64,000 bases of DNA from Cylicocyclus nassatus. Taxonomy: Eukaryota > Nematoda > Chromadorea > Rhabditida > Strongylidae. Below are positions 1-11,403 of the stretch, one piece after another. The first letter of the stretch is position 1. The number at the start of each line of letters is the position of its first letter. The position numbers and the translations under genes are program-made. Location of the stretch: the NCBI GenBank assembly GCA_958299035.1, contig CATQJL010000112.1, forward strand, positions 64,139,117 to 64,203,116, written 5' to 3'. The notes beneath the pieces were generated by a model, which did not search any database, was not told where the DNA came from, and saw only the letters and a program-made list of their open reading frames with translations.

Positions 1-545
1 TATACTACAATGCCTTCTTAGAAGTAGAACCGTAGCTTTTCGGCTTTCCATAGGCCTCAGTTTTCGAAAATTACCAAAATTTAGCTCTCCCCACTTGGGC
101 GCTTCATGCTAAAATCAATATTTCTCGAAAACTAGGGCTCACGGAAAGCTAAAAATTTAAGGTTATACCTCTAAAGGATTGTAGTATACAATTACACAAG
201 TGAAAACAGCTTAGCTTCGTTTTTGTGAAAACTTGGAAATTTTTCGTTTTCTCGATTTTTAAATGAGGAAGAAATTCACAAACGATATATATGAGTGTTT
301 GATGTAGTGTGCAGTTTTTGTGAGCAAGTTGAAGATTCGTAGGATTTTATTAAACAAAGATATGAATTTTTCGCGATTTTTTGAGCCTTCAGTACGACTC
401 ACATTTTGGATGCAAGCTTAAAGTGAGTCGAAGGCTAGAGCGGATTTTCGCAGACCACGTTGTAGAGCTTACTTTGCTCTATCGAACGGTGCCCTGAACC
501 CCTTTTGAAAATGTAAACTGCATGACTTATCGCCGTAAGAAGTTA
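1..545. mobile_element. Right half of a mariner-type foldback element (family FB-2), cut by the window edge
   Basis: The stretch contains the same landmarks in the same order as the right arm of the complete foldback at 13178-14124: an inner part with a TTTTCGAAAA-like motif, then a block reading GTAGAGCTTACTTTGCTCTA followed by TCGAACGGT near 470-490. The part from about 240 to 545 also matches, in reverse complement, 31065-31270. The left arm lies outside the window. No coding content is visible. This is a diverged copy, so the exact right end is uncertain. Confidence 0.55.
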
Positions 546-585
546 GAGTGTCTCAAGTCTTATGTTACAACCTAGTATACTGTTT

Positions 586-756
586 GCTCGGGGTCCGCTA
601 AGAAAAGCTGTCTGATAAAGGGTTGGTGAGACTCTTATAATGGGGCTTCCCAGGTGGAGGCTTTTTTACCATTGTAAAACGACGTCTACTTGAGAACTCC
701 CACTATAAGAGTCTCACCCACCCTTCATCAGGCACTTCTTTCAACGGACCCCAGGC
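586..756. mobile_element. Short palindromic MITE, about 170 bp
   Basis: The ends are inverted repeats: CGGGGTCCG at the left and CGGACCCC at the right. The arms continue through GGTGAGACTCTTATA at the left and TATAAGAGTCTCACC at the right, giving roughly 55-bp arms around a short loop. It has no coding capacity. The transposase family is not evident from the ends. Confidence 0.65.
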
Positions 757-1250
757 AAGGTATATATTTTCTGAAAGCGGAGGACGCGGTGGTTCCAATG
801 GCGTTTATCTCCTTGTACAAGCTTTTCGTCTACAGAAGTTACGGACTTTTTTCCTAAAATCTCGTAAATCCATAAATCACTCACTACCCACACCCTTCAC
901 CAAGCACTTTTTCCCTGGTAATTTTGAAAACAGGCAGGGTGATGTAAAAAAGGGAAAAGGAAGTGTAAAAAAACAAGATGCCGGTCAGAAATATAAATGT
1001 GTGCTGATCCAGCAAAACATCGGTTCACATTTCAGAAAAAAGACAATCAGTGATGGCAAGGAATTGAAAGTTATAAACTTTGACTAGGAAAAATGATAAG
1101 AGAACATCATGGCTCCCCTCCCCCCCCCTCCGTCAATATTTTATAATTTCTCTACCAAGTAAAACACCCTTCACCCAGAGGGGCTGCGACCGCTGTGACC
1201 CCTTCCACTCTGGAGGGGTCATTCTCACCTTATCGCACCAATAGTTAGTA
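757..1250. other. Unassigned, no gene seen
   Basis: This stretch is AT-rich with a C-run near 1120. A motif around 885-920 (CACACCCTTCACCAAGCAC) weakly resembles the right end of the preceding MITE. No open frame with coding features is visible. Confidence 0.4.
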
Positions 1251-2770
1251 GTGTTACTAATGCCATCGGATTAGTGTTACCAATGATACCCGTGTGTCAC
1301 CCTTGTTACCAGTATTACTAGTGTTACTAGCGTTACGTTAAAGAAACATTCATCAATAGGTGACATTCCATTCGAAGGAATGAGACCAAGGCAATCCATT
1401 TCATTATGCAACAGTAGAAGGTGATTCGTTAAACTTCTTTGCTTTTTACTTAACACTGAACCACATTTTGAAGTGTCAAAGGACTTGTAGGTATTGCTAT
1501 TTATGGATCTGTAAAAATTCTCAATTTCTGAGAATTCTACTAAAAATTACCTTGTATTGCTAGGTTTTACCATATAAACAAGCATCTGCAAGGACTTTTT
1601 TGAGCAGCGTAATGCAAACAATTATTAGCACTTTTGAGAGTTTCAAGTAACCCTTTTTCCATTTCTCAAAGCTGCAGTGATAAAAGTTTTAGCAAATAAA
1701 TGCTCCATAAGTTATCGGATTCGCAGATTGAGGGCGCGTTGCTTCTGATTTGGTCGCTTATGATTTGATCGAGCAGTCAGCGACTTAAGGGGGACTTACA
1801 AAGAAAAGGAACACTATATAAAGTTGATCATTTAAAAAATTTGTAGTTGAATCAGCTTGAAAAATGAGACCAAAGTGCCCCTGGCTGCGAATCAATTTTT
1901 TGGACAGTATTATAGCTTTGGTGCTAAAATTACTTGCTTGTCGACTTACTAATACCACGGTATCAATATTTAGACAACACTGCAATTGTGTATTGCTTCC
2001 TATCAGCCTCAAAAAACTTGGTTTGATGTCACGATATCCCATCACCTTTTTTCAAGCGGATTTTTACCTGCAGGCTATTTTTCCATATTAAACGGCGCGT
2101 AATAAAAAGTTCATAACTCCTTTGAAAAAATGCTTCGCAGCTAGGAGCGGCAAGTTTGGACTCAATGTCCCAAATACATGTGTCGTTTTTAGAAGATTTA
2201 CTTGAGCTAGCCCTCCTTTGTCAGATCAATGCAATTCTGCTGGCCTTGTACGCTACAATTTTTTATAACACGTGGCTGTGCATTTTTAGCAGAGTATTAC
2301 GATCACGGTTTAAGGTCCGTTTGTCTTTCAAAAACTAAGCAGAGTTGACCAAATATGAGGTGCCATCCCTGCTTATAATGCTGCCAAATCACATATAAGA
2401 AAAGTGGCACTCAGAAAAGGAATTGAACATGCTCCAAGGCGTTCAATTATTCGTCGACTTTTCAATGCTTCCCTTGCTAAATGTTGGTTTTCCAGTTCCT
2501 TGCTATTCATAAATGATAGAACTTATTAAATAATAGCCAGTCAACGCTTCTTATCGATTTCTAAGCTTGTTTGCAAGAACAAAGCTACGTGCCTCCTAAG
2601 GATTTTTATACAACGATATTTGGTGGAAAAAGGTTGGGCTTGGCAAGAGTCGAGCTTGTTTAGAGCCAAGGATACAAAAACAAAAATTTTTTATGATCCA
2701 ATAAAAGCGATATGTGACATCGATGACCTATTGACACTAGTAACGCTGGTAACACTAGTAACATTATTAA
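1251..2770. repeat. Region bounded by inverted arrays of a 9-bp unit
   Basis: At 1251-1338 the unit GTTACTAGT and its variants recur several times. At 2733-2770 the complementary unit ACTAGTAAC recurs four times. The two arrays face each other about 1.4 kb apart, as subterminal repeats of a DNA element often do. No terminal repeats or target duplication could be defined. The interior has only short frames, none with recognisable domains. Confidence 0.35.
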
Positions 2771-3585
2771 TGTATGGCCGAAGCCCCATAACAAAGCCAC
2801 CATTCCCGAACTTCTAACAACATATCTCTGCCTCTATCTCATTCGACTAACGCCAGCTTTGCGTGTTCTTGTAGTCAGACAAGTGAACCAGTAATTAAAG
2901 GAGCCAGATTGCGTTTGCGCGCTTCGGGACCGCCACGCGGTTTCCCGCTATTTGCAGATATTTGATTTGCGCTTATGTTTCTTTATAGGTACATTAGATG
3001 CTCACTACCCTTCCCCTCATTCCTCCTTCCACCCAACTTCTTTTCCACCTTGTAGCAGCACGAGGGGCCTTGCTCTTTGTAAACATTGATGACGATAAAT
3101 ATGATGGGTCCCTTCCAAAAAGTGTTACCCTCTCAGCATGCTCACTTACACCCTCTACGGCATCCATCCCTATCTGTTTGCTCTAATTATAGCCGTTTGC
3201 TATGATTAGATCTCATCGATTGATAAGGAAGGTCGCCTGTTACCGACCCGCCACTGCTGCATGTGTATGTTGTGTTCTGGATCGTGATTCCCTTTGAACA
3301 TACGTACAGACGCGACACACGAACAGACCGTAAATGAATTCATAAATTTTTAGGACAAAAGTACGCGACCTTTTCGGCATTCTCAAAAGTGTACTTTTCG
3401 GTGTTTTTGCAAAAGACTTTCAGACTCTAATAAAAATATGTAATAATTCGAAAACTTGCATTCCACCGCATAGGTCATGTGAATGGATGATGACCGAGAA
3501 GCGTAGCTGTGGTCTTTTTGATAAGTAAAGTCTACTTCTACGAAAAATACACTCTCATAAGGCTTTGAAGAGTGTTTGGGAGATA
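2771..3585. other. Unassigned, weak repeat remnants
   Basis: The part around 3000-3330 has the C-rich, short-T-run texture and the ACATACGTACAGACG motif typical of the tail of repeat family R2 seen elsewhere in the window. It is too diverged to delimit. No gene is supported. Confidence 0.3.
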
Positions 3586-4138
3586 TACAGGGTGTCCCAA
3601 AAAATGTAAACACTGTTTGATTTAAACTAACTCTTTTGTATTAATGTTTCTTACGGCTCCTAAGGTACCATATGAAAAGGCTAGGTCTAACTTAGACTTA
3701 CAGTATACGGCGAATCAGCGATCTCTTCTCATTACTGTAGGATTACGGTAGGAATTTTTGACTGGTTTTTGGGCTTTTGACGGTAAAAAAAACGCAAAAT
3801 TTTGAAAAAAATCTTGTGTAGACGCATTAAGGTTTTTGATGATGCAGAATGTTGTTGCGACATCGTACTCTACCGTAGCCCACCGTTGGAATTCATGGTA
3901 GCTGTACTCTTGAATTTTCAAGATAAAATGGAAAAAACCAATCAACATTGGGGCTGGTATGCTTACTTCTTCCATTAGCGGTTCTGAGCTCCAATGAAAT
4001 GCTGGAATTCTTTTTAGTGCGCTAGAGAAGTAGTCATATGGATGGAGAAAAAAATGCTAAAATGAAAGCTACAAAGCTAAAAGCATTTTTGATCTGATCA
4101 GTAGTAACAACGCAGCATTAGCGGTAGCATTTGGCGAG

Positions 4139-5699
4139 ATGGACGGAAGGAGACTAACTCTCGAGCAAAGGAAATTTGTATTGGAAAATTATCTGAAGAC
4201 AAAAAATGTCCCCGAAGTGCAAAGAGCTTTTGTGAGGGAATAAGCACCGGCGCCACGTAGACTCACAATCTACCGCATTCAAAAGAAGTTTAAGACGGAT
4301 TTTACTTTACAAGATTGTCACAAGGAGCGTTCCGGAAAGCCGAGTGTCTCCACCGACTCAGGGACAATGAATGAAGTGCTTGGACTATCTCGTCGGTCGC
4401 CTAGAAAGTTGGTTCGACAAGCCGCACGTGAATCCGGAGTGTCGAAATCTTCCGTGCACCGCATATTGAAGTTTACAATTGGAGAAACTATATTTCGAGG
4501 ATAGTCCAAGCACTTAAAGGCAGCGTACACCCAAAATTTCACCTTCGATGTTTTTGTCATGCTAGGGCCTTTCCGTGCCGCTGATTACAGTCATGATATT
4601 GGAATCTCCAAAAGTCCTAAAAAACCCCGATTTCCGAGGACCTTCTCTTCAAAAGGAGGACGAGTTTCCAACTGCTCGGCCCCGTCGGAATGCAATCGAA
4701 AAGCAGCTGCAACAGCATGACGCCTGTAGCTACAACTGCAAATGCTGCAGCTGTCGTGAATTCGTCGTCCGAAGGAGGCAGAACGCAAGAAGCAACTGCA
4801 TTGTTGCATCTGCTGTTGCGTTTGCAACAGCAGGTGCAACTGCAACTGCAACTGCAACTGCAGCTTGCGTTGTCGTGGATTCGTCCGGAGGAGGTGGAGT
4901 GAAAGAAGAGGGGCGGAGTTAAAGAAAATTGAGGGGGTTTTCTCCGCTCAGAAGCAACATTGGAAGACCGGAACAACCCAGTTGGTCTTCTTCTGGGCCA
5001 GTATATACACGGTATAGAAAAATCTAGAAAATTGGGAACTTAGATTTTGGGTGTACGCTGCCTTCAAGGCTGATGATGGTCCTCGCCGAGTCCACTTTGT
5101 CGATGGTACCTAGAAAATACCGCAGCCGATGCTTCATTTGCTAAAGGATCGTCTGGAGCGATGAGGCCACCTTCAAATTGAACGGCAGTCAATCGACATA
5201 ATTGCGCATATTGGGCCCCGGAGAATCCACACATCATTGAATCTAAGCACTTGAACTTACCTGAGGTTACGGTCTGGTGTGGACTTTCATCAACTGAGTT
5301 GATTGGGCCTTTCTTCTTTGAATCCACCGTAACCGGAGCTGCATACATTAGCCTCCTTTAAGAAAACGTGGTTCCGCGCTTACAAATCTTGTCTCGACAC
5401 ACAGACCTTTACATTCAGCAAGATGGAGCTCCAGCACACTATCATCATGGCGTCATAAGATATCTGGATGCAACGTTCACAATAGATGGATAGGACGGGG
5501 CAGTCCAAGGGAGTTTCCACCCCGCTTACCGGATCTTTCTCCCCTTGAGCCCACGACTATGCAAGCGCTCAAAAGTGCCATCGAAAGAAAATGCTGTGAA
5601 ATACCAGCTGATACTTTACGCGAAGTTTGTGCATCGGTAGAGGAGAGATGTCAACAATGCCTGGGCAACGTTGGTCGACATTTTAAGCAGTTACGTTAG
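4139..5699 (+). pseudogene. Transposase of the IS630/Tc1/mariner superfamily, broken
   Basis: The N-terminal part from the ATG at 4139 reads as a helix-turn-helix DNA-binding region: it opens MDGRRLTLEQRKFVLENYLK, and further on contains SVHRIL at about 4453-4471. After the insertion at 4519-5062 the frame resumes with a K-A-D-D-G-P-R-R-V run. It then shows the catalytic-domain blocks [11 protein letters not shown] (first Asp) and QQDGAPAH (second Asp), and a C-terminal block ending in LREV..ERCQQCLGNVGRHF. The third acidic residue lies in the degenerate stretch near 5540. Damage includes an early stop near 4240, the nested insertion, a stop near 5360 and frameshifts near 5480. DDE transposases of this family cut at TA, which fits the flanking TA. 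It cannot make active enzyme. Confidence 0.85.
4519..5062. mobile_element. MITE inserted in the transposase gene
   Basis: Inverted ends GGCAGCGTACACCCAAAAT (4519) and ATTTTGGGTGTACGCTGCC (to 5062) bound a 544-bp unit that interrupts the transposase between the Gln-Ala-Leu-Lys codons and the following Ala-Asp-Asp. Flanks TTAAA and TTCAA suggest an imperfect 5-bp target duplication; an 8-bp alignment (acttaaag/ccttcaag) is also possible. The interior holds a CTGCAA hexamer run near 4835-4865. Short frames on both strands here come from that low-complexity sequence. Confidence 0.75.
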
Positions 5700-6444
5700 A
5701 AGATAGCTCCCGATGACTAGTACAGTTTTTTCCACTATTTTTGTACGCAATAAACCATTGAGAAGAAAATTGCAGTAGATTAGGCTTTTGTGCTTTTCAT
5801 GTTTGCTTTGTTTCCTCGATGATGTTGTTTTTTTCTAATGTAAGTTGCTCACATGAAGCAGCTTTGTGCTTAATGTGTTATGATTAAATGCATGCGGTGA
5901 TTGAAAGGCAGATCGAGAATAAATTGGCAGTGTTGTTAGAAGCAACCGCTCTAGGTTTCTACACATTTGGTTCATCTGCGCGACCACTACTCCGGTGATG
6001 CAAGAAAAGAATTCGCATCTCATTGGCACTTGAATCATGACCAAAGAATGTAATTAAATTGATCTCAGTGTTGCTCGGCTTTTTCCATTTCATCTTGAAT
6101 CAAGCGAAGTTTTGGTCACAATACAGCTACCATGAATTCCTACGGTGGGTTACGGTAGAGTACGATGTCGCAACAACATTTTGCATCCTCAAAAACCTTA
6201 ATGCGTCTACTCAAGTCTTTTTAAAAAATTTTTACGTTTTTTTTCACCGTCAGAAGCACCAAAACCAGTCCAAAATTCCTACCGTAATCCTACAGTAATG
6301 AGAAGAGATCGCTGATCCGCCATATACTGTAAGTAGAAGTTAGACCTAGCCCTTTCATACGGTACCTTGGGAGCCGTAAAAAACATTAATACAAAAGAGT
6401 TATTTCAAATCAAACAGTGTTCACATTTTTTGGGAAACCCTGTA

Positions 6445-6764
6445 TAGTTGACAAAAATAAAGAGGAAATGCTGCTAGTAAGAGATAAATAGAAAAGGAGT
6501 GCTGACAAGGGACGTAGAGAAAGTCGCAAGACCGGTGGTTCGTTACTTGGAACTTTATTTCAAAATTAGTTTTGATAGCTGCAAACGATTCTATGAGACT
6601 TCATATCACATGCGACCGTGTGCGCTCTAGCTGAATAAAATTGACACATTGCTACTCTTAATGCAGACATGGAACATGTCCTGCTGCAATCTTAAGGTTC
6701 GCTGCTTGGTAGGATTCGCGGGTTTTATATAAACAATTCAAACATGCACGTATAGGTTACTAAC
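6445..6764. other. Unassigned spacer, no gene seen
   Basis: No inverted ends, known repeat or coding frame could be recognised in this 320-bp stretch. Confidence 0.4.
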
Positions 6765-7535
6765 TAGCTTACCCGGCTCCGCTCGGCCCTATTAAAAAAC
6801 TATGATAAAAGTCCCATCTTTTCCCTGTGCCCACTTCCAGATGCTAATTGCAATTTCCGCTGTGAAAGTCATCAATATGCTCACTTACCCCCTTTAAGAA
6901 TTCCCAGCCCCATAGCTCGAACTTTGCAAAAAAATCGATAAAAGTATTGGATGTCTTCAAAAACCAATTGTGCGTTCCTATCAGCATGCTCGATTACCCC
7001 ACCCTCAACCCCACCCTTTGTGCCAACTCTCGGCCCTATAGCTCAAACCTTGCAAAAATCGATAAAATTGATAAAAATAATCGATAATTTCAGAAACTAA
7101 TATTGTATTCGTAAATCAGCATACTCGCCTACTCTCCTGTGCCAACTCCTAGCCCCGTAGCTCGAAATTGCAAAAAATCGATAACAGTGGATAAAATCGG
7201 TACCGATCAATAACGAAATGTAGCCTATGATACGCTACCCGCCTCAAAGTACCATTTCATTCAACTGGCTTGGCTTCGAGAAGGCGGGGCTCCGTGATCT
7301 AATTAAGGCTAGCTAGTAATCAGAGAGCACTCCCACGAGAGAGACGCGGGTGCGCCGCGGGAGCGAGCGGCCTTAATTACGTCACAAAACCCCGCCCCAA
7401 AGCCAAGCCAGTTGAATAAAGGCTACACGTGTACCAAGTTTGGTCCAAATCGGTTCAGAAAAAAAATTTCTATTCCGCACATACGTATACACATACGTAC
7501 AAACAGATATTCAGCTTTATGTAACGCCATGTGTG
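6765..7535 (+). repeat. Dispersed repeat family R2, copy a (LINE/SINE-like)
   Basis: It starts with ACTAGCTTACCCGGCTCCGC and ends with a GTTTGGTCCAAATCGGTTCA block followed by ATACGTAC/ACAGATA microsatellite and TTCAGCTTTATG. Between them are about three diverged units of roughly 130 bp, each with CAGCATRCTCG, CCAACTC..AGCCCC..AGCTC and a TCGATAAAA run. Other copies are at 25940-26545 and 49290-49975. A head with a tandem interior and a microsatellite tail is typical of some invertebrate retroelement-derived repeats, but no coding sequence proves the class. Confidence 0.6.
7254..7421. mobile_element. Small MITE inserted in R2 copy a
   Basis: Arms TTCAACTGGCTTGGCTT and AAGCCAAGCCAGTTGAA, continuing through CGGGGC and AATTAAGG, make a 168-bp imperfect hairpin. 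It interrupts the R2 sequence just before the block that reads CGTGTACCAAGTTTGGTCC. The GC-rich centre (near 7340-7365) differs from the surrounding DNA. Confidence 0.65.
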
Positions 7536-7582
7536 TATTGTACAGACTACAAACGTATGAAGCGATCTTTTCGGGCCTCCGA

Positions 7583-8173
7583 TTATGCGCTATTATCGCT
7601 GTTACCGCTGCTACTACTGTTCAAAGAATTGAATATTGAGACCTACGCATAGAAAAGAAGCTGTACTATTGATCATACCACCATTCAACGGCAGGACAGC
7701 GGTTCCAACCGTAAAGCGGCAGTTCATTAGGGGCATCAACAGTCACATAAGCGGTAAAAACGACAAAAGGATGATGTTTGTTTCTAGTCAAGCTTCTCAA
7801 TGACAAAGGTCATGGCTGCTCGAGGAGTCAGCGTTTTATGCTGCATCTAGTGGTATGCAGCTTGTTTGATTTGCTGACGGTTATGCGCTATTACCGTTGT
7901 TACCGCTGCTACTACTGTTCAAAGAATTGAATATTGAGACCTACGCATAGAAAAGAAGCTGTACTATTGATCATACCACCATTCAACGGCAGGACAGCGG
8001 TTCCAACCGTAAAGCGGCAGTTCATTAGGGGCATCAACAGTCACAAAAGCGGTAAAAACGACAAAAGGATGATGTTTGTTTCTAGTCAAGCTTCTCAATG
8101 ACAAAGGTCATGGCTGCTCGAGGAGTCAGCAAATCAAACAAGCTGCATACCACTAGATGCAGCATAAAACACT
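7583..8173. repeat. Recent 298-bp direct duplication with an inverted flanking segment
   Basis: Segment 7583-7832 is repeated at 7881-8130 with a constant offset of 298 bp, only a few substitutions and no indels. The 46-bp segment between the copies (about 7828-7878, including GTTTTATGCTGCATCTAG) appears again immediately after the second copy as its reverse complement (about 8126-8173). The order is therefore A, B, A, B-reversed. This is not the simple inverted-end layout of the MITEs around it. Confidence 0.85.
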
Positions 8174-8189
8174 GACTCCAAATTTGTCT

Positions 8190-8478
8190 TCTTTATGTGC
8201 AGAGCGCTTTTGTAAACCAAAATTATAAGCCGTTGAAGGCCATTATTTTACTAAGAAACTGTGCGTGTAAAGTGCAAAATTGGCCGTACAAAGCCATTCT
8301 CAGCACAGTGTTGGACCCAAATATGCAACTAGGTCACTTCATATGACCCATAACTAGAGGTGAGCTGAAAGAGCAATAATGTGCCTAATTTTACAATTTT
8401 TGTATACGATTTTTTCGCAGTAAAGCTGCTCTTAATTTCGCCTACAAAGGCGCTCTGCAGGTATGAAAAACGGATTTT
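8190..8478. mobile_element. Probable palindromic MITE
   Basis: TGCAGAGCGCTTTTGTA near the left and TACAAAGGCGCTCTGCA near the right are inverted copies about 290 bp apart. The arms are short and the centre is not symmetrical. Ends and target duplication are not clear. Confidence 0.45.
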
Positions 8479-8691
8479 AAATTAGCATTCTACGCTGCAT
8501 CGAACGGTATGCAGCTTTTATGGATTGGCCACTTCGACTTCTACCATTCCCTTGTTACCACCAAGTATCTTATAATCTGGCCAAAAATATTTCCGAATAT
8601 GTTTACGGTACCAAGTTCATTGGACGAATAACATCGTTTTGCAGGTTGGATGGGCTCAAAAAGCGCATTCATGACAATCGTCACTATATTA

Positions 8692-9382
8692 TTAGGTTGG
8701 ACGAAAGTTCTGTTGTTTCATTTTCAAAAATTTGTAACTTCGCGAAATTTCAACGGATTGCTTGTAATTTTAGTAGAAAGAACAAGTCTTTCGCTTTCTG
8801 CTGTTCCGTGGAGCTTCTGTTTCACATTGGGTGCGGGGATAAAAATGAAAAACTAAGACCATATAAGATTTGACCATTTTAGGTCAGGTCACCAAAAATC
8901 TGGAACGCTGCAAAAAATTTGGAATCCTCAGTACATATGTTTTTTAGCCTACTTTTCGCAACTTTGAAGAGTTAGTGCTGTTTGGACGTCTCTGTGAAAA
9001 GTTATGATTTTCGCGAAATTTGACAAATTAGTTGATTTTGGCGTTTTCCATAGTAAATCGATATTCATAACTTCTCACAGAGACGTCCAAACAGCACAAA
9101 CTTTTCACAAACGCAAAGGGTAGGCCAAGGAACATATGTAATGACGATTTCAGATTTTTTTCCAGCGTTCCAAATTTTCGGTGACCTAACTTAAAATGGT
9201 CAAAGCTTATATGGTCTTGGTTTCCATTTTTAACTCCGCACGCAGTATGAAACAGAAGGTCCACTGAAAATATTTGGAAGCGAAAAACTTATTCTTTCGA
9301 ATAAAATTACAGGCAAGCAAATCCGTTTCGCGGAGTTACAAATTTTTGAAAATGAAACGACAGAACTTTCGGTTCAACCTAA
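8692..9382. mobile_element. Mariner-type foldback element, 691 bp
   Basis: Ends TTAGGTTGG...CAACCTAA are flanked by TA on both sides (8690-8691 and 9383-9384). The TTAGGTTG end is typical of mariner inverted repeats. The two arms are about 300 bp each and pair along most of their length, for example CGAAAGTTCTG with CAGAACTTTCG. No transposase remains, so it needs one supplied elsewhere. Confidence 0.8.
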
Positions 9383-9675
9383 TATAAATGACTTATACAC
9401 TATACACTGTGGACAACTTTGATGATAGAATCCAGCTTTGTCTTTTTCCTTCAAAAACAGTTCACTAGTGCGTGCCATGTGCTAAATTTGCCTGTACACT
9501 GTCTTTGAAGCCGTGGGCTTAAAACAATATGAGAGCACCTTCCTATAACCTGGCTATGAAAAAGATTTCCCCTCTTTTTTGGCGATACCTTGGTTTTAGA
9601 AATTAGTTGCTTAAACGAAATGCAGGATTTCCTTTTAGAACAAACAAATGGTCTGACTAGGGAACAATGCCTACT

Positions 9676-10100
9676 TGAATGCAGTGGCTCGCCAAATCTC
9701 AACCTAGTCAAATTTTTGCTTACCGGGAGTTATTCAAAACGCTGATCCCGAATATTCACTTCTGCAAGCTTGAAAACGAGCGTTTTACAATGCCTTTTTC
9801 TTCCGAATTGAACGAGTGGAGCAAGGCTGATGGTGCTGGATCGTTGCGGGACCCAATGGTTATAGCATTGCGGCGGGCAGCCTCCAATGGTGAGGAGGAA
9901 ATTGCCAACTCCTCCGGGAGCGTGTAAGATTGGCCTGCGCGTGTAAGTTTGAGAGCCATTTTCTCGGCAGCGAAGGCATGCTGTGCAACCAGGATTGCAC
10001 CGTTTTCATACTTGGGCGATAAGAAACCTATCGCGTTAAAATCCTGAATTGTTGAGTCTTGCCGATCCACTGCCTTTAAGATGACAAATCGGAATGAACC
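9676..10100 (+). repeat. Dispersed repeat family R5, copy a
   Basis: It shares landmarks with 34146-34570 and, reversed, 48730-49120: AGTGGCTCGSCAAATC, a GTCGTTGCGGGACC-like block, GCATTGCGGC, and a GCGTGTAAGA motif. The short frames on both strands are not conserved between copies, so it is treated as non-coding. The class is unknown. Confidence 0.55.
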
Positions 10101-10543
10101 GCATCATTGAATGCGGTCTGATAAGCTTGCTGCAAGTTTACCTTTCATATTCGCGATGCTGTTTCTTGAAAAAAGTTATGAACGTCAGAAAGTTTAAATT
10201 TTTTAAACCTTCAGCGTCACACCTTTAGGAATAGTAATTTGAAAACACCTAACTGTGTTTTCGGTAAACGTGAGCATTTCTTGAAATTGTACACTCAATA
10301 TCAAGCTAGTCATGCTGTCTGAGTTAGCATATCATGCATTAAAACTCTAGTGACTCCACACTTTTAGCCGCTCACAACTTTTCCAAAGAGCCGCATCGCA
10401 GAAGGTTGGAAAATAGATTTGAGTCAGCTCATCAAAACGCATCTAATGATATACGATTTACTCCAGTTCGCACCTTAAGTTGGGATCGTTCCCTTGTAAG
10501 TTCAAGCCGCATTCACTACGTTTTTGCAATTTTGTGATTTATT
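10101..10543. other. Unassigned, no gene seen
   Basis: AT-rich sequence with short frames only. It has no inverted ends and matches none of the families recognised in the window. Confidence 0.4.
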
Positions 10544-11403
10544 AGGGTGATCACTAAAAAATGGGACACCTAGAGAATAAATGTATTTCTCAAAAAAGAA
10601 AAATGATTAAACTTCCCAATTTTGATGGATGTTAAAATAGATTATTTTCTCTCAGAAATTACCTATATAAGGTCATTTACATAACTAATTTTATAGTGGC
10701 TGAAATGCAAAGTTAGCCACTTTGACAAATTACAAACTTCGAGCAATATCTGCGTAGTGAAACATGCGGAACCATCCAAAGTACTACTGCTGCAATGCGT
10801 GAAGGTACAGTCACCAGACCCACGATGGGTTGCTGGTAAACTTTCAAATTTAGGAGATATGGCCATAAGCAGCTTTGAGAACAAAGATACGTGCAATTCA
10901 ATGCTTTGCAGGTGAACGCATGTTCTATAGGTACCATCTGAAAGAGCTTTTTACGCTCTATCCATCCATATGCAGTTTACCTCACGTTTTATCTATCTTC
11001 GGAATACAGATTGAAACTTGATTTACTGGTTTTTTTTGTTGCGCCAAAAAATCGCGATTTTCCAGGTGTTTCGCTTTTTTTACCCAGGAATAGAAAGAAA
11101 TTCTGTATGTTTCATATACTGTTTGAAAGAGCATGAACAGCTCTTTCGAATGATATATCAATTGCCCTATAACTTTGCGGTATGGCAGCGCAAGAATGAG
11201 CGAGGTTCAAAAAACCCGGTTCGAGTTCTTCTGGGCGACACGCGTAGGGTTGTGGGAGAGGAGCGTTGACTTTTCGCCAGAATAATAGGCGAAGGTCGCT
11301 TATATAAGCGACGTTTACGTTGCAGCCTGCTTGTTGTTGATCGAAACAAAAAAACTCAAAGTTTGACAAAAATTAAGCTGTCCCATTTTTTAGTGATCAC
11401 CCT
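10544..11403. mobile_element. MITE with AGGGTGATCACTAAAAAAT ends, 860 bp
   Basis: Exact inverted ends AGGGTGATCACTAAAAAATG and its complement bound the unit. The ends resemble those of IS630/Tc1-type elements. The expected TA is not present on the right side (TGATATT follows), so the target duplication is unresolved. Interior inverted fragments such as CTGAAAGAGC and GCTCTTTCGA suggest longer, decayed arms. Confidence 0.75.

Larger units (their letters stand above)
3588..6442 (+). mobile_element. Mariner-like DNA transposon, full length but decayed
   Basis: The ends are CAGGGTGTCCCAAAAAATGT at the left and its imperfect complement ending ACCCTG at the right, flanked by TA (3586-3587 and 6443-6444). 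The inverted repeats are unusually long: the block 3588-3975 is matched in reverse by about 6059-6442. The interior carries a broken transposase (4139-5699). At 2855 bp it is larger than a typical mariner because of the long inverted repeats and a nested 0.5-kb insertion. Shorter relatives with the same ends lie at 20450-21680 and 58303-58948, so this copy could represent the parent of those MITEs. Confidence 0.85.

Noticed and set aside
4575..4976. Four overlapping frames of 70-119 codons rich in Gln, Ala or Cys/Ser
   Set aside because: They come from the CTGCAA hexamer region of the MITE at 4519-5062, which is open in several frames on both strands.
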